DNA from: Paragonimus westermani | Lineage: Eukaryota > Platyhelminthes > Trematoda > Plagiorchiida > Troglotrematidae | Assembly (NCBI GenBank): GCA_008508345.1 | Contig: QNGE01000837.1 | Coordinates: forward strand, 1 to 64,000 | Length of the DNA: 64,000 nucleotides | Direction: 5' to 3' | Part shown: one piece after another, positions 1-12,202 of the stretch | Layout: each line of letters opens with the position of its first letter | Position numbering within the stretch: the first letter of the stretch is position 1 | Notes under the pieces: generated by a model | Told to the model about the DNA's origin: nothing | The model's database searches: none | What the model saw: only the letters and a program-made list of their open reading frames with translations | Translations under genes and position numbers: made by a program

Positions 1-1589
1 GGACGCCTTCTCGCTACACTACCACTTTTATCAACCATTTGGCCGGAGCTATCCTATTTGTCAGTAGTAGGCTTGAACCTTAACGTTGCCACTTACGGCA
101 ACAAGAATGAAACAATCCAACTTTACTACCACCTCAGTAAATGAATGTCAATTTGAAAACAGCACTTTCTGATATGAGTGGCGCAAACACAGGCATTGTG
201 ATGTTTATACTCCAGGTAAGCAATACACCAATAAGATTGAAGTTTTGAATATTTTTCATCTACGCACCACTAGAAAATCCAAGACAAAGTTCAAAGCTAT
301 ACACATTTAAGTATCAGTGAGGTTTACTCAACAGCACGAAATGAAGACACAGCTGTGTAGCCTCAGTGGTTCTTGGGTATACAGTTCAAGCGTTGTGGGA
401 AGCCACGATCTGTAGCTGACGACTGTGACATCATTGCAGGTAGAAAACTCCTCGAACAGATCGCTGTTTTGACAGTACTGTTTGAACGCATCATATCATA
501 GCCGATAGAAATAGAATGTCCATTCGGTACGACCGTGTTACGGCTATGACAACCGTGAATTATCACCCTGGTAATGGTGCCTCAGGTAGTCAGGTTCTGG
601 AGCAAGATGTACAGCTTCACACATACTGTAGTAAGGGCGAGCGATCGCACTATACAACTCATACCAATACTATTCATTAGGGAGGTAAGGGCATGGATTT
701 TGATATCGAAATTGCCGCGGGAAAAATACGAGAAAGAACGTTGGGGTACAGCGTCGCATGACATGGTTCTTGCTACATAAAGGGACCGAGCACTGGCGTC
801 TACGGCAACCGTGACGTTCTGAGACCAGTGTCGTTTGCAGATGAGTGTGGTCCTGTTAAGACGCATAAGCCGTGTGTTGGTTTTCCAAATAGATAGTCCC
901 TGTGCCATCTGCGTTCTTAAATCACAACAATGCTAGTGATCGTTACCGGAAGTATAGGCGGTAGGATGAGAGCGTACTAATCGGTATCACTTATGTGTGG
1001 AATATCAGCATTGGGTTTTGCCAGCACAAACAACGCAGCATGTGGAATGGTTGAAGTTAGTAGTAAGAACCGAAAAATGATCGTTCATTCACTATGGTGG
1101 ATAGGGTTAACTGAATGCTGTCATCCTGACAGCCTTCGCCGCAACATTATCTTAACATACGTGGAAATTCGATGAACATTGTTTTTCGGTTGTCAACCCC
1201 CTTAATTAAGCCTTTAGTCTTTTCTGTGTGAATGGTTTATGATTCTAACTATACAGTTACACAATCAGGTTCACAAGCACCAATGTTAAAAGTCAACTGC
1301 ACAAACCAGACCTATGTACCAAACAAATGGTTACCTAACGCCACAATATGACCCACAACTTCCCACCTGCACGAGGCGCAAGTCCCACACTTTCTCAGCC
1401 TATAGGAAGCACTAGAATGTTGCTGTAGGATATCTCGTTAACTTATTATAGAGAAGCACGAAGCACTCAAGAAATCGTGAAAAATAGCATGAATTCTACA
1501 GCACAGTATACCGGTTGGAAGGGTCCCCGAAACGGCGGGTCATAGAAAACTTGTATTTTAGTAGTCTAAAGCCTAAGTTAGTAAATGTG
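1..1589. other. No gene seen; probably junctophilin intron
   Basis: I see no convincing coding exon, RNA gene or mobile element here. Open frames are short, stop-bounded and without recognisable motifs. The stretch lies downstream of a splice donor of the minus-strand junctophilin exon at 5121-5499, so it is most simply read as part of that gene's first visible intron (inference). Confidence 0.4.
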
Positions 1590-1895
1590 GAAGCATCATC
1601 ATCATCAAAGCAGCCATGAGCCTGACCAAAAGGTACTGTGGCTCGGGCCGCCGCTCACCTCAACAGTGACGTGGAACATCCTAGAAGGANTCAGCCCACT
1701 CAATGTGGGCCAAGTGGCGGAGACAACGATGGAATAGTTTAACTATTGAGCATTTTGACAGATTCGATGGGTTTGAAGAAATCAAATTATTAGAAATCTG
1801 GGATTTTGTTGGTTTCGAATCAGACAGAAACACGTTCAAACGTAACACACGCACTAACAACTGAGCTGCGAAGCTATAGTAGGAGATCGGGACTT
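1590..1895 (-). mobile_element. tRNA-derived SINE, old copy
   Basis: On the minus strand the 5' part looks like a tRNA-type RNA polymerase III promoter. An A-box-like stretch (AGCTCAGTTGTTAGTGCG, about 1851-1869) is followed roughly 45 nt later by a B-box-like GATTCGAAACC (1811-1822), which is normal tRNA spacing. A non-tRNA body follows, and the element ends near a short (ATC)n run (about 1593-1606 on the plus strand), a common SINE tail. It contains a single N at 1690. I infer a tRNA-derived SINE. The family name is unknown to me and I have not seen a second full copy in the window. The outer limits are approximate. Confidence 0.6.
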
Positions 1896-4554
1896 TCATA
1901 TACAGATTCGGTCACCTACCCGTCGCATTGTTTCCTATGAAATTCACCAAATTACCCAAGGAAACGACTGTCCTGGCAAAAATCTGGAGTTAGTTCACTC
2001 CAGAATTCACCAACGTCACTGGTGATGATTGAATTTGTGTTACTAATGAGTAGTCTGATAGATTTAGTAAGTTAGGAGAGACCCGATTGTAAATAGAACG
2101 ACCGGACTGAAGCCAGACAGAAACAAATGTGAAATTGGTTGAATTTTATGTTTATCGCACCATTATTACTTACAGAGTCCACAGAAATAAAGTTATTCGA
2201 TCAGGTTTGGACGGGTCTCCCAGAAGCTAAAAATCAAGCATGCTGAACGTATATTGCTTCAGTTTGCTTTGATTGCTTGAGGACTGATTTCTCTCTTTGT
2301 TATGTGTAAGATAAAACCAATGAACACAACATCCTTAACAGACATCCGCTACAAACGAAACCCGGTTTTATCGCACACTGATCACAGATGTCTACACTAT
2401 CTTCACATAGCTTTGCTGCACTTTGCTCATTTGTGATTTTGACATTAACCACTTACTTATAATAGACGGAGCAAATTGTTGAGGTTAGAAATTCAACAAT
2501 CATTTTCACTTGAAACCTGACAAATACCAGTCATTTGCTCACTTTGTTTCTCACTCGAAAACGTTTATGTTCTGTAAACAGCTTGTGAAATTCCTCACTA
2601 CTTAAGAATTCTTCCATGGTTTACAAGACGTATCAAGTGTTACTGATGGGTTACGTCAAGTTTTACACGGTGTTAGACAGTGTCAGACATCATTGTTGAG
2701 GTGGTGAGAGCTGAACATGTGAGCATGTAGCAATGTTACTTATACGCCATAATTTCCCGGTATTAATCATCGGACTTTTGTTCTCTGTCGATTAACTTGT
2801 AGAGTGCGCCGAAAGTGTGCTGAGCCGGACGATCTACGGATATGTATATACGGTTGACGGAATTCGCTCGCGGATTACTTTATCACAGCGAACAAGGCCA
2901 ATGGATGCTTGCTTATGTTTGCGGCATGAACGGCACTCATCCATACCCAGCGTATGGATGAGTTGAGGATTTCGTCATCCAGCCACTCAGCGACGTTTAG
3001 CCAGGTAATAGGCTTTTATGAAACCGAAACTCTTATCTTTCGGAAGCGAAAGTTAGACTCACAATATCACCAATATGAAAATATGAGATTAGGAGAGGTT
3101 CGACACAGGAGTATATATATGCCTTTCGCATAAGATTAGATTGAAAACGATCAAACAAATTTGGATTGGGAACCAAGCAAAACCGTCAGCATACGGAGCA
3201 GTAGCGACGCTGAAGAAGAGAAAAGATAACGGGTCATCATAAACTAGGTGTCCGAAAAGTAGGAACAGCCATGACTGGACGTATGATCAATATTCATAAA
3301 AGGTCATCTGAACGATGGCTAACAAGCAGGGTGTAACAAAATACAATTGATTGTATCCACACTGAGCGATTGCTCACTCTGTCCGCACGAAAGCATTACA
3401 AGTCTGCGCAAGCTCATCGCGCTTTACGTACAATGTACTTTGAGAGCGAGCTTTGCCCGCAGGAGGTTTTGTCCAAAGAATGTTTGCCTGGACCCCCTTT
3501 ACCACCCAGCTTTGTGTACACAACTGTATGAATCTTAGTTTGCTGACTAATGGGAGGAAGAACTATGACTGTATTCCTGTCAGTGTGTGTAGTTTTGTTC
3601 CGTATAGACAAAATTCCGTCGAATATGGTTGGTTTGATACAATTCTTTTGATACGGTCACAAAGTCTGTGTGTGTCTAGCTTCGTAGACATTGATGGCGG
3701 TACGATTTACTCCCACTTCTTTATGAGTAATGTGAGAAGATTTGACCTTACTGAGGACGAACGACGAGTAGTCACCAAGTAAGTCATGACATCTCGAACC
3801 CTAACTTATCCAGATAGGCTACATAAACTGAGACAGTTCTGGAAACGCAAACAAAGTGTTAGATGAGACTTATTTCTAGCACTTAAGTGACTACTTTTGA
3901 GAAATATGCCCAGACCTAGCCCAGGCAGCCTTTTCCGGGAGAACTCTGTTGTTACCGTCTCACACGTGCTGTTTGACGTGCAACCAGCGCTCCTTCTGAG
4001 GGCAGGTGCACGCAGTCTAGATCAATCTGACAGTGTTTGTCATAGAATTGATTCATAAATTCGAAACGCTAGATGGAGTCTCCAGGGGGCTTGGCTGTCA
4101 GAATCAGAAACAGAGTGTAGATAGCCTTGGCATCTCATTTTCCGTTAGTTCGCAGTCTGACAGATAATGAAGCACGCCGGTGCTGTGCTTGATATTCGAC
4201 GGTCGAAGTCTGCTTCTGCTCATTTTTGTTTAAATTTTATCAATCACATTCTTATTACTTCTAGGTTTCTGGTACTCAGACTTTTATTCCGATTTATACT
4301 TTCATTCTGAACCGTCCTAAGTAGCCTGAAGTTTACACAGTCACTGTTAGCTCCTATTATCTGTTAACGACGTTTGAATCTTGTCACCGAGACAAGCACA
4401 GTACCGGTCCGATGTACACACAAAACGAACATACAACGTCCACTACGTGAAATTTTATCAACCTACCTCATAAATACACGTAATGGTAGACCGTGAGATA
4501 GTATAACACAGCTCACACAAGCAAGGTTACCGTTAAACAAGAATGTTAGCCATC
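1896..4554. other. No gene seen; probable intronic DNA
   Basis: No exon or mobile element could be supported. The only distinct structure is the perfect hairpin at 2935-2963. The overlapping open frames near 3.4-3.8 kb on both strands have no family motifs and look like chance frames. Confidence 0.4.
2935..2963. repeat. Perfect 12-bp inverted repeat (hairpin)
   Basis: ACTCATCCATAC and its exact reverse complement GTATGGATGAGT are separated by a 5-nt CCAGC loop. The stem has no mismatch. No T-run follows, no gene lies next to it, and no second copy was noticed. It may be a transposon end, a cruciform or a decayed repeat; its role is unknown. Confidence 0.7.
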
Positions 4555-4638
4555 GGTAAACAGACTGAGAATAACACAACGTTATGAGTAAGTTGTAATA
4601 TTCTACGTTTCAACCACCTCGTGTGGCCTTCCTCAGGA
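4555..4638 (-). ncRNA. Hammerhead-ribozyme-like cassette, copy A
   Basis: This 84-bp block is repeated at 29592-29675 with about seven differences, nearly all transitions, and identity stops sharply at both ends. On the minus strand it carries a hammerhead core: CTGAGGA (4636-4630), a stem II hairpin made of GCCAC-type and GTGGT-type arms around a short loop, then GAAAC (4611-4607) followed by GTA. Predicted cleavage lies between 4604 and 4603. Stem I can form from a GA/TC pair next to the core plus an outer ACAACG/CGTTGT pairing that uses flanking bases. The stem III sequence is the self-complementary ACGT, as in dimer-acting minimal hammerheads. The core match is direct observation; activity is inference. 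It sits in the presumed junctophilin intron, on the same strand as the gene. Confidence 0.65.
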
Positions 4639-5120
4639 GCGTTGTAATGTTAGTTATGATAAAAGACGTGAACAAATCAGCCAGTCATCCTCACCTAGCT
4701 CAACTCCTAACATTAAAACATTGATTCAACCCAGAGTGCTTTTTGTTCATATTGTCACGAATTTAGTGATACACTATTAAACGGAATGTCCACAAACATG
4801 TCGGCGTAATAAGACTCGACAGGTAGTGGTGGTCGGAAATGGATTATGAGCACCAAAATTTTTGCCAAAAATCTATCTCTTACAAACTATATCACCGTTT
4901 CCATGTTTCTCGTCAATACAGGCTTAGTGAGAAAGGTCAAAATGCTTCTTAAATGGCTGGTTAGTTTGCTGTCTAGATGTCTGAATGACTGCATCTGACT
5001 AGACTTTTCTACTCGCATTATCTTATCATTGAAGACTGGTTTAAAAAAATCCCAAATGTACTAGTTTAAATTCGGAAAAATTGTGATTTAGGCAATAAAA
5101 TTGGAGTAGTTGAAACTTAC
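4639..5120 (-). other. Start of junctophilin intron
   Basis: Intronic sequence beginning with GTAAGT at 5120 on the minus strand. No further exon is visible down to the window edge, so the intron would be at least 5.1 kb unless a small exon was missed. The MORN-type signature YxGxWxxGxxHGxG was not seen again on this strand in 1-5120. Confidence 0.5.
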
Positions 5121-5499
5121 TTCCATCTGAGTTCGTTTCTACTCCGAAACCGTCGAACTGATTGAGATGCCAACTGCCTTCATATTTAGCACAGTTGGTC
5201 AACGATTCCTTCACACCGTAACGTCCACAAAATCCAGTAGTGAATGCACCTCGATAGACCCAGCGTCCTTTAACTTGTACACCTTCGCCATGACGTTTGC
5301 CTTTCAGCCAAGTGCCACTGTAGACATTCCCACTGGGCCAAATATATACCCCACGCGATTCGAAACCGGTATTCCATTCACCGGAATACTCTCCTTGATT
5401 CTCTGGTCCCGTAGCAACACCTAGCCCATGTGCTCTGCCATCCATCCATTCGCCCACATAGCTTCCACCATCACTGAAATCGAAGCGACCACCTTCCAT
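5121..5499 (-). CDS. Junctophilin, first coding exon (partial gene)
   Basis: Junctophilins tether the plasma membrane to the endoplasmic or sarcoplasmic reticulum at junctions used for excitation-calcium release coupling; the N-terminal MORN repeats bind the plasma membrane. The exon encodes 126 complete codons. It opens [18 protein letters not shown] and carries MORN units starting near residues 14, 38, 60, 82 and 106 (pattern YxGxW..G..HGxG). The segments [27 protein letters not shown] and GRYGVKES follow the order seen in animal junctophilins. The start is the first in-frame ATG; upstream the frame offers only a TTG. The exon ends in phase 1 at a GTAAGT donor (5120). The later MORN repeats, the helical region and the C-terminal membrane anchor would be in exons outside the window. 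Confidence 0.9.
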
Positions 5500-8259
5500 G
5501 TTAGTGGAATAAAATAGCGTTGATGAAAGCACAGCTAGCTCCCTGTTGAAATAAACTAGCAGCAGATAAAGTCCAATTTCCAAAATAACCGCAGATTTCG
5601 CAAGCCACTAAAAGCTTCCCAAATGTACATGGTGTGACTGGAAAGCAGGATAGTATTATTAAACATAATTCAAATGTGTATAAGTGAATGGACCCGCTTA
5701 TACACGCATGAATACTGTGCGCACAAAGGCACGCACCGATCGATCGAGAAAATTCTACTCGAAATTCGAGATTAATCAGAGGTGGCCGGTAATGACATCG
5801 ATTTCACTAGGCGCAAGGGCAAAGTGTAGTCAAGAGGTGGCCACAGAAGTTCCTAAAAGAATGGCCACTGTCAGCCAATACGAGTTTTGTTTGGTCAATG
5901 TGAGGTGCGCTCCACTAACAACGGCTCGTGCTAAGTGTGCTGGAGGTTATCCCACACAACGTGAATAGGTGGCGTGTATTCACTGTTTGGGTCAGTGAAG
6001 GAGACCAAATGTGCGTGTGTGTGTGTGTGTGCGTGTGTGTATGAATCAAGAAGAATCTCTTACCTCCTTTGAACGCGTATAAAGTACGCTGTTATGCGTT
6101 CAGGCATGCATCTGGGCCTGTCTAGAAGTTGTGTCTACTTATGCACTGCGAAGTGGAGCCCAAACATGTGCGGGTTTGCCTGTCACCATCGGGATCACAC
6201 TGATTTTCTACTCTGTCGTGGTGTGTGCGTATGTGCGTAATCCAGTCTCGCCGACGGACAGACAGTGAAGAAAAAGAGGTACCGCGTTCACGATATTTGG
6301 GAATTTGTGTCAGGGCGCGAGAGAGGGCTTGTTTAGTCCCGCGCACGTGTCTGTAGGGTAAGATACTGTAGCCCCAGAATGTCCCTAAATGATCGATAAA
6401 CGCTAGTAAAGTTTACGGGTGTGAACACAGTGTTCAATATCGCAAGATAACTGAAATATCGATTATCGATTAAAGCCCGTAACGTGCGCTGGCAAATGTT
6501 TGCGTCGGCTAGTTACCGAAAAACGTGCACCGGAGACTAAAGTGATCAGTCACCATACCGGAGAAGTAAAGGAGACATTTCAGACATTTTTCGGTAACTA
6601 ACATATTTATTGACGCTTGGAAAATCGTATATAAGTGAAATATTTTTGCGTTCAACGTCTGTTATGCTCCGTGGAAGAGTAAACAGTAAACCCAATAAGG
6701 TGAAATGTGTGCACCTAATTTCGGCCTATTTTTTTTAATAAATCCATTACACTACTAGCGTCGAGCTGAGCAGCATACTCCTATTCAACTCAACTTTATC
6801 CCACTTCAACGGTGACATTTCCACTACAACGTTCCTATTTCAGTTACATTTACACTTAATCCCATAACACAAATACTGATCGTTAGGCTTTATTTGAGCA
6901 GTACAGATTGTGGCTGAATACAAATTTGGAGATTTCGATGCCAAGTTCTTGCACACGATCACGTGATCCTTCTGTAAATGACGCTGGGGTGTTTTGGTGA
7001 ATATACTACGTACTCAGTAGAATCAGTAATCAAATGCACATGGAAAATGGTGTAGGAATTTAGGCCAATATAAACGGAACAACCACTAGACGGTTACAGT
7101 GAGTCAGTTCCCGATGGCGTAAGGAGGATTGCATTAGTTGATCGATTAGTTGACTGCTTAACCGTCTATCAGTCGTCTTGCCTGATTGGTTGGTCAATCT
7201 TACGAGTGGTTAATTAATGACCGTTTGAAATACAGTTTTTAGACCATATCCTAAAAATGAAAACAATGGCTCAGAGAGATTATCTCGTCGGCCCACATGC
7301 AGATAGTGTCCAAGCTCGTACAGCGAACTCTAACATGATCAACGCGTTAGTCCAATTTCACTTTTTCATGTTACTGCACTCCAGTGGTACCAATGAACTT
7401 TGTACTGTTTTTTTGCCCAAGTGGCTGTTATGGTTGAAAAGTGGTAACTATTACGTTACCACAAAGATAGTTGATGTGAGGAAGTAAATTTGGTTGGACT
7501 AAATCTTGACATGATATTTAAGGAGTTCAGCTTGTGCTATGCACGAAGCATGACTGCCAACTAGACAACGTACCGCTTATTGCATACAACAGTGTATTTT
7601 AGAATAACGTGCTCTTCCGGTTTTCGTGCCGTGTTAATATGAAATTTTCAATATTTACTTGAGTGCAGTTGCCGTTTTCATTGAAAACTCTCCAGAGTAC
7701 CGATTGATAACACGATGCAGTAAACAGACTCGCTTCCTGTTATCATCAATCCAAACGGGCAACCTTTATACGGTGCGGTTTTGCTAAAGTAGGGCAAACG
7801 AAATAAGTGAATATTCTCAATGAAGGTACTCACGTCATAAACACGAATGGAGTTAATAATTTGACGAGGTTACTTTGCAAATATGACGTGAATGGAACTG
7901 TGGTAGGTCATGGTGTGGATGGTGAGCCTTATGAGCCACAAGGTGTGAAGAACGCTTCCCCGGGCAAACGGGGATAGAAAATTCAACCGACTTATTGTCA
8001 CAGTGACTTGTTAGATCGGACTAATCATGGTGGCTGGGCCAGTGGTATGGTTTGACCATTTTCTGAGCGCAGCTTACGATTTACAGACAGTTAATCGGAA
8101 ACCTATTTCTATGTACAAATCCACACCATTCTAAATGTCCAGCAGCATATTAGATTTCTTTCTTGTTCCAGTGTAACGGGGTCACAAAAATGGATGTACT
8201 GGATACCTCAGGTTTTTGAGCACAAAACTTATTATGAACAGGTTTGTCAGCATAACACC
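5500..8259. other. Upstream flank of junctophilin, no gene seen
   Basis: This stretch lies 5' of the junctophilin exon on the minus strand and should hold its 5' UTR and promoter if no upstream exon exists. I cannot assign a start site. A (GT)n microsatellite lies at 6011-6042. The open frames at 5684-5968 (plus) and 6122-6346 (minus) have no recognisable domain. Confidence 0.35.
6011..6042. repeat. (GT)n microsatellite
   Basis: About 15 GT units with two GC interruptions. Confidence 0.9.
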
Positions 8260-8670
8260 AAATGCTTACCGGAATGTTGGATCTGGGTTTTAGTGCAAAT
8301 GTTATGTTAACTTGGACCGAGTTGAAAAGTTCTAAGATATCCGTTAGATTGACGCGCTTGCCATTTGAAAAGCACGTTATCTACAGATTTCAAAATCGAT
8401 ACTTTCAGCAGGTCATGTTGAAACTCTGCCAAGAAGATATCTGTGAACAACAGCCCGAGTGGGGTTCCCACTGACGCACCAGACACCTCGCAGTATAGTC
8501 CGTCAGTGGAGTTGACCTGTACGCTTGCAGCACAAAAGTACGATAGCTGCCTCAACTCTGCTGAAGGTACTCAAACTTTCAACACATTTATGAACTCTTC
8601 CAATGGACAATTTACACAAAAGTGTGGCCCATCACTTTCTACAGTACTCTTGATTGTGAATCATTTAACA
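8260..8670 (-). pseudogene. Penelope-like element reverse transcriptase fragment
   Basis: Penelope-like elements are retrotransposons with a telomerase-related reverse transcriptase. The minus-strand reading holds NCPLEEFINV, then a stop, then an alanine/cysteine-rich stretch, then YCEVSGASVGTPLGLLFTD, IFLAEFQ and SVDNVL. These match in order the Penelope-type segments of the form VPLEE, DGVAMGSPLGP, LADIFMA and YVDD. The active-site aspartate pair is changed (VDN), and the frame is interrupted upstream and ends soon after. It is a dead fragment of a few hundred bases with no endonuclease attached. A plus-strand open frame over the same bases is a shadow. Confidence 0.7.
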
Positions 8671-11520
8671 AGCCGTCTGTAGTGAATATAGAAACAATAT
8701 TTGATACACAGTTGTTGGCTTAACGTCTTCAGTAGCGGTCAATCTTTTTCGGTGAAAAGAATTTCTGGAGGTCCATTAGGTTACGGTGTTCAGGGTTAGG
8801 CTGTAACATCTGTCAAAGATCAAAATACCCACGATGTCATCCGCATGCAAACAGCTCCTAAAGCTTTGAACTGTCTAGTGTTTCCGCGTATTGTGCGCTG
8901 TAATAATGTTTGTTTTCGTGAACTTTCAGTATAAAATTAACGTATATAGAACCATAACATTGTCACACTACATGTCCTTCAAATGTTAAATCAGAGTAAA
9001 TTGGAAAGCGGTGCATAGATAAATATACTCTTGTTCGGAAATTGACTCTTTACTGTCCTGATAGTTCGCCGTGGTGAAAATGTACTCGATTCACCGCTTG
9101 TCCAAACCTCAACATAACAGAAGATTTAACAGGGCGCCAATCCAAACGTCGCGTTAAAGATATCACATCAGGATTCGACGAACAGTCTCAAGGTTACGCT
9201 TTCCGTAATTCACTAATTTCTTTCTTCCGTATTGCACCAATTAACATAGAGTTTGTCAGCTTGCGTGCGCTAATAAGATCAGCCAGTGACAAACTGTGAT
9301 TCCCATAATAAATTTTTACATCCATAAGTTGGCTTTTCGTTTCATGAATAATCAACACTTACTTCTATCAGAACCAGATCTTCACCTTATTACTTGCGTT
9401 GGAGGTTTCAACTCAAGTACGGTTTCTAAGGCTACTTGAAGTCCCTAATTACGAGTAGTCCATTATCATTTCGAAGAGATCTATGTTTTATGACTTATGT
9501 AAATGTGGTTGCGCGCTAGCCAACTTACTTTCCTAGAATAAATCCACAAATTTCCTTTTGTGGACAACTCTATTCCTCTAGTTTCAGTAGAATATCTATT
9601 TGATTATCGATTTTTCTGGTAGTTCGACTACTGACATTATTTTTTAATAGTCTTTTAATCTGGTTCCATGAAAAAACGTAACAAACGCAATTTTCGTTAG
9701 CGTGTCTGCTAAATATATTTCCGTATTTCATAGACTCTTGATTGTCAAAACACTACTCGACTTCCAAGTAATCAGTCTCCGGGCTTGTAAAAATGCGTTA
9801 TAGTAGATTTTGCTTTCAAGTATATCTGTATAACGTTTACATCTAATTCGGAAACGACTGTTTATATTTGTTTCCATATGTCTACTTTATCAGAAGGTGC
9901 CTAGTCGCCGACAGTTTAGCCTATTAAAACCGAAAAGGTGAGGCTTATACTGTCAAACTCTAGGCGATAACTTCCTTATTAAAGAACACCTCAATTTGAA
10001 CATAAAACTAATGGCTGAGATTTTAGGGCGATGCAAATGATCTATTACAACAGCTCCGTTACGACCCACACACTTATGAAAATTTGTTTTGAACATTACT
10101 TGAACTGGTGGTTAACAACATTGGTTGCTTACAGTTGACTGGCGTAGGCCCACCTGTTACCCGTTAAATAAGTTGTTGGCCCTAAAAGCAGTTTTTATTT
10201 GGCAACAACAGTCAAGCTTCCCGGGCACCATACATGATAGCTGTTTATAAATACAAAATCCGCATCTAGTTCTTTTCATTGTTGTGTTAATCAAGAAGCT
10301 TATACCAGCAGTGGGTGTGTAGACAGTGGCGAGTGGTATATCAAAACTAACACATTCGGCTCAGAGAGTTTAACAAAGACTGAACACGGGACGCAGTCTC
10401 TATTGTAATCCCCGGTCACCGTTGGTACAACGGCCCGACAAGAGGTTGGGTAATCTCTGTGACCGCTAGCCTGTTGCTCTTCTGCTTGACCTAACCAATT
10501 TGCCAGGTTTAACGATAAAGCCACACATAACACAGCTAAGACGGAATCAATAAACGAGCACTGGATGAGATGGATCATGTCTCAGCGCTATTCGCAAAAT
10601 TTTCCTGGGGTATTACTTAACGAGAATAAGATGACTTGATTTGTTCTGGCGCTATTGTAGTTGAGAGGGTTCTTTTCTCTTAGACTACGGTGCATTTTGG
10701 TGGACTGTTTACTCACCTGGTGTTGAAGCAACCAGCAAAACTGTTGTAATATTTTGTATGTCGATCAGTCAAGAATGCGCGATCTTTTCGAAGTGAGCGG
10801 AAATTTTGTTCTCAAATTTGGCTTTCAGGATTTCTGCGTAAGCTATGAGCGTGAAGATTTACACTATTCCATTCTGACATGTTATATGGTTGGTCACCAA
10901 TGTTCAGAAATCAGATATATTTTAAAGGCTGTCTATGTCATTTCTGTTTCCAATCTTATTTTGGATGTGGCGGCAACGGAACAAAAAATGGGCTGATCAA
11001 ATAACCCGCGGTTTCGCCGTGACTACTGATTGGATTCGAACACGAATATCACACTCATGCTTACGAGAGATGCTTACAACAAGTGTAACAATCTTTGATA
11101 CGTTATACTGTGAGAGGGAATTGCTTAGTACACGTTGCTTGTTCGTCGTGTTCCTCCAGTCAGATTTTAGGCCTCGACTGACATGTGCTATATTTGTCTG
11201 CAACTACTTGCAATTATCATGCGTACCATCATTTACAGACCTGCGTTTGGACAGTGAATTTAGTAAATCAGCATTGACCATCAATGACTGTTAGTATCTT
11301 TTCTACAATTAGTGCTGAGAAGACTACGGAATGGGTTTGAAAAGTGTGCCATCCGTATCTGTGGTATCGTATGATGCGACTAAAACCTATCACACCAATA
11401 TCACCCACAGTTAGATCATAAACTACCACTCTTCAGATCTCTGATGGTTGGGAACAGTGGTGGTTTTCCTTGAGGTAAACGTCATCAAGCCCAAGTACCG
11501 TTAAACCCAAACGACAGAGA
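8671..11520. other. No gene seen
   Basis: No coding exon or repeat family could be supported. Open frames near 10.3-11.3 kb on both strands lack motifs. A B-box-like GTTCGAATCC on the minus strand near 11.03 kb has no convincing A-box partner. Confidence 0.35.
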
Positions 11521-11524
11521 GTAG

Positions 11525-11643
11525 CCAATCAGACTCCAGCCCAAGGACTCCAGGGAACAACCAATCGGACATCAGGTCAAAGCTCAATTGCGACAAAATC
11601 AACCAATGTTGGGTCAGGCCAAACACGACAGAAAGCGACCAAC
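11525..11643 (+). promoter_or_regulatory. Array of CCAAT-type boxes upstream of TATA
   Basis: CCAAT occurs at 11525, 11561 and 11603, with a diverged form (GACCAACCAG) at 11638. The spacing is about 36-42 bp, and each sits in a loosely repeated setting of the type ACCAATCxGACxTCAGGxCA. The array precedes a TATA box (11677) and lies mostly outside the 458-bp repeat unit, so only the first unit has it in full. I infer an RNA polymerase II promoter for the ribozyme repeat, but a decayed short tandem repeat would look the same. Confidence 0.45.
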
Positions 11644-11676
11644 CAGAATTCAGACCAGTAGGTCAACCCACTCTGC

Positions 11677-11684
11677 TATATAAG
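11677..11684 (+). promoter_or_regulatory. TATA box of repeat unit 1
   Basis: TATATAAG stands 34 bp downstream of the last CCAAT-like site and about 65 bp upstream of the ribozyme core. A start site about 30 bp downstream would fall near 11707 (inference). Confidence 0.5.
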
Positions 11685-11744
11685 AGCAGGCATCGATCCA
11701 ACTTCACCAAACGCCACATTCAAAATTATACGCCCAAACACTCA

Positions 11745-11785
11745 CGCACTGATGATGTCACCTCGCTTGGTGATGAAACGTTTGC
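11745..11785 (+). ncRNA. Hammerhead-ribozyme-like motif, unit 1
   Basis: The core CTGATGA (11749-11755) is followed by a stem II hairpin of GTCACC and GGTGAT (11757-11762 and 11769-11774) around TCGCTT, then GAAAC at 11775 and GTT. GCA just 5' of the core pairs with TGC just 3' of the predicted cleavage site (between 11782 and 11783), giving stem I. One extra U separates the core from stem II. Stem III would be the self-complementary ACGU, which as a single hairpin is too short, so action as a dimer or in a tandem transcript is likely. Core and pairings are seen; activity is inferred. Confidence 0.65.
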
Positions 11786-12134
11786 AACCTAAATGCCAAG
11801 CTCGGCGAACATATCAATACCAAAACCATCAACCCGAGCTACAAACAACACCACCACTATTCCCAACCATCAGAAACCTACATGGGCGCACAGCGCTAAA
11901 AACAGTTCGTTGCTGGGAGACCTTTGCATGCACAGGGGCTTCCACACGTGAACAGCTATTCTTCTTGCATGAATGCCTGCGTCAAAACATTCTCCCACCA
12001 AGTATCAACTACAGACCAGCGCTCAATCATCCACAGGCTTGGGAGATAGACAGACAAAACGGGAGACGGGGTCAGGCCAAACACGACAAAAAGCGACCAA
12101 CCAGAATTCAGACCAGTAGGTCAACCCACTCTGC

Positions 12135-12142
12135 TGTATAAG
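12135..12142 (+). promoter_or_regulatory. Altered TATA box of repeat unit 2
   Basis: This is the same position as in unit 1 (offset 458), but it reads TGTATAAG. The A-to-G change and the lack of the full CCAAT array suggest that unit 2 is the weaker promoter. Confidence 0.35.
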
Positions 12143-12202
12143 AGCAGGCATCGATCCAACTTCACCAAACGCCACATTCAAAATTATACGCCGAAACACT
12201 CA

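Noticed and set aside
10990..11110. tRNA or SINE on the minus strand (B-box-like GTTCGAATCC)
   Set aside because: No A box at the right distance and no cloverleaf pairing could be drawn.
11752..12141. 129-codon plus-strand open frame and its partner at 12210
   Set aside because: Both start inside the ribozyme stem II and exist only because the 458-bp repeat is duplicated; there is no domain, and the two diverge after the shared bases.
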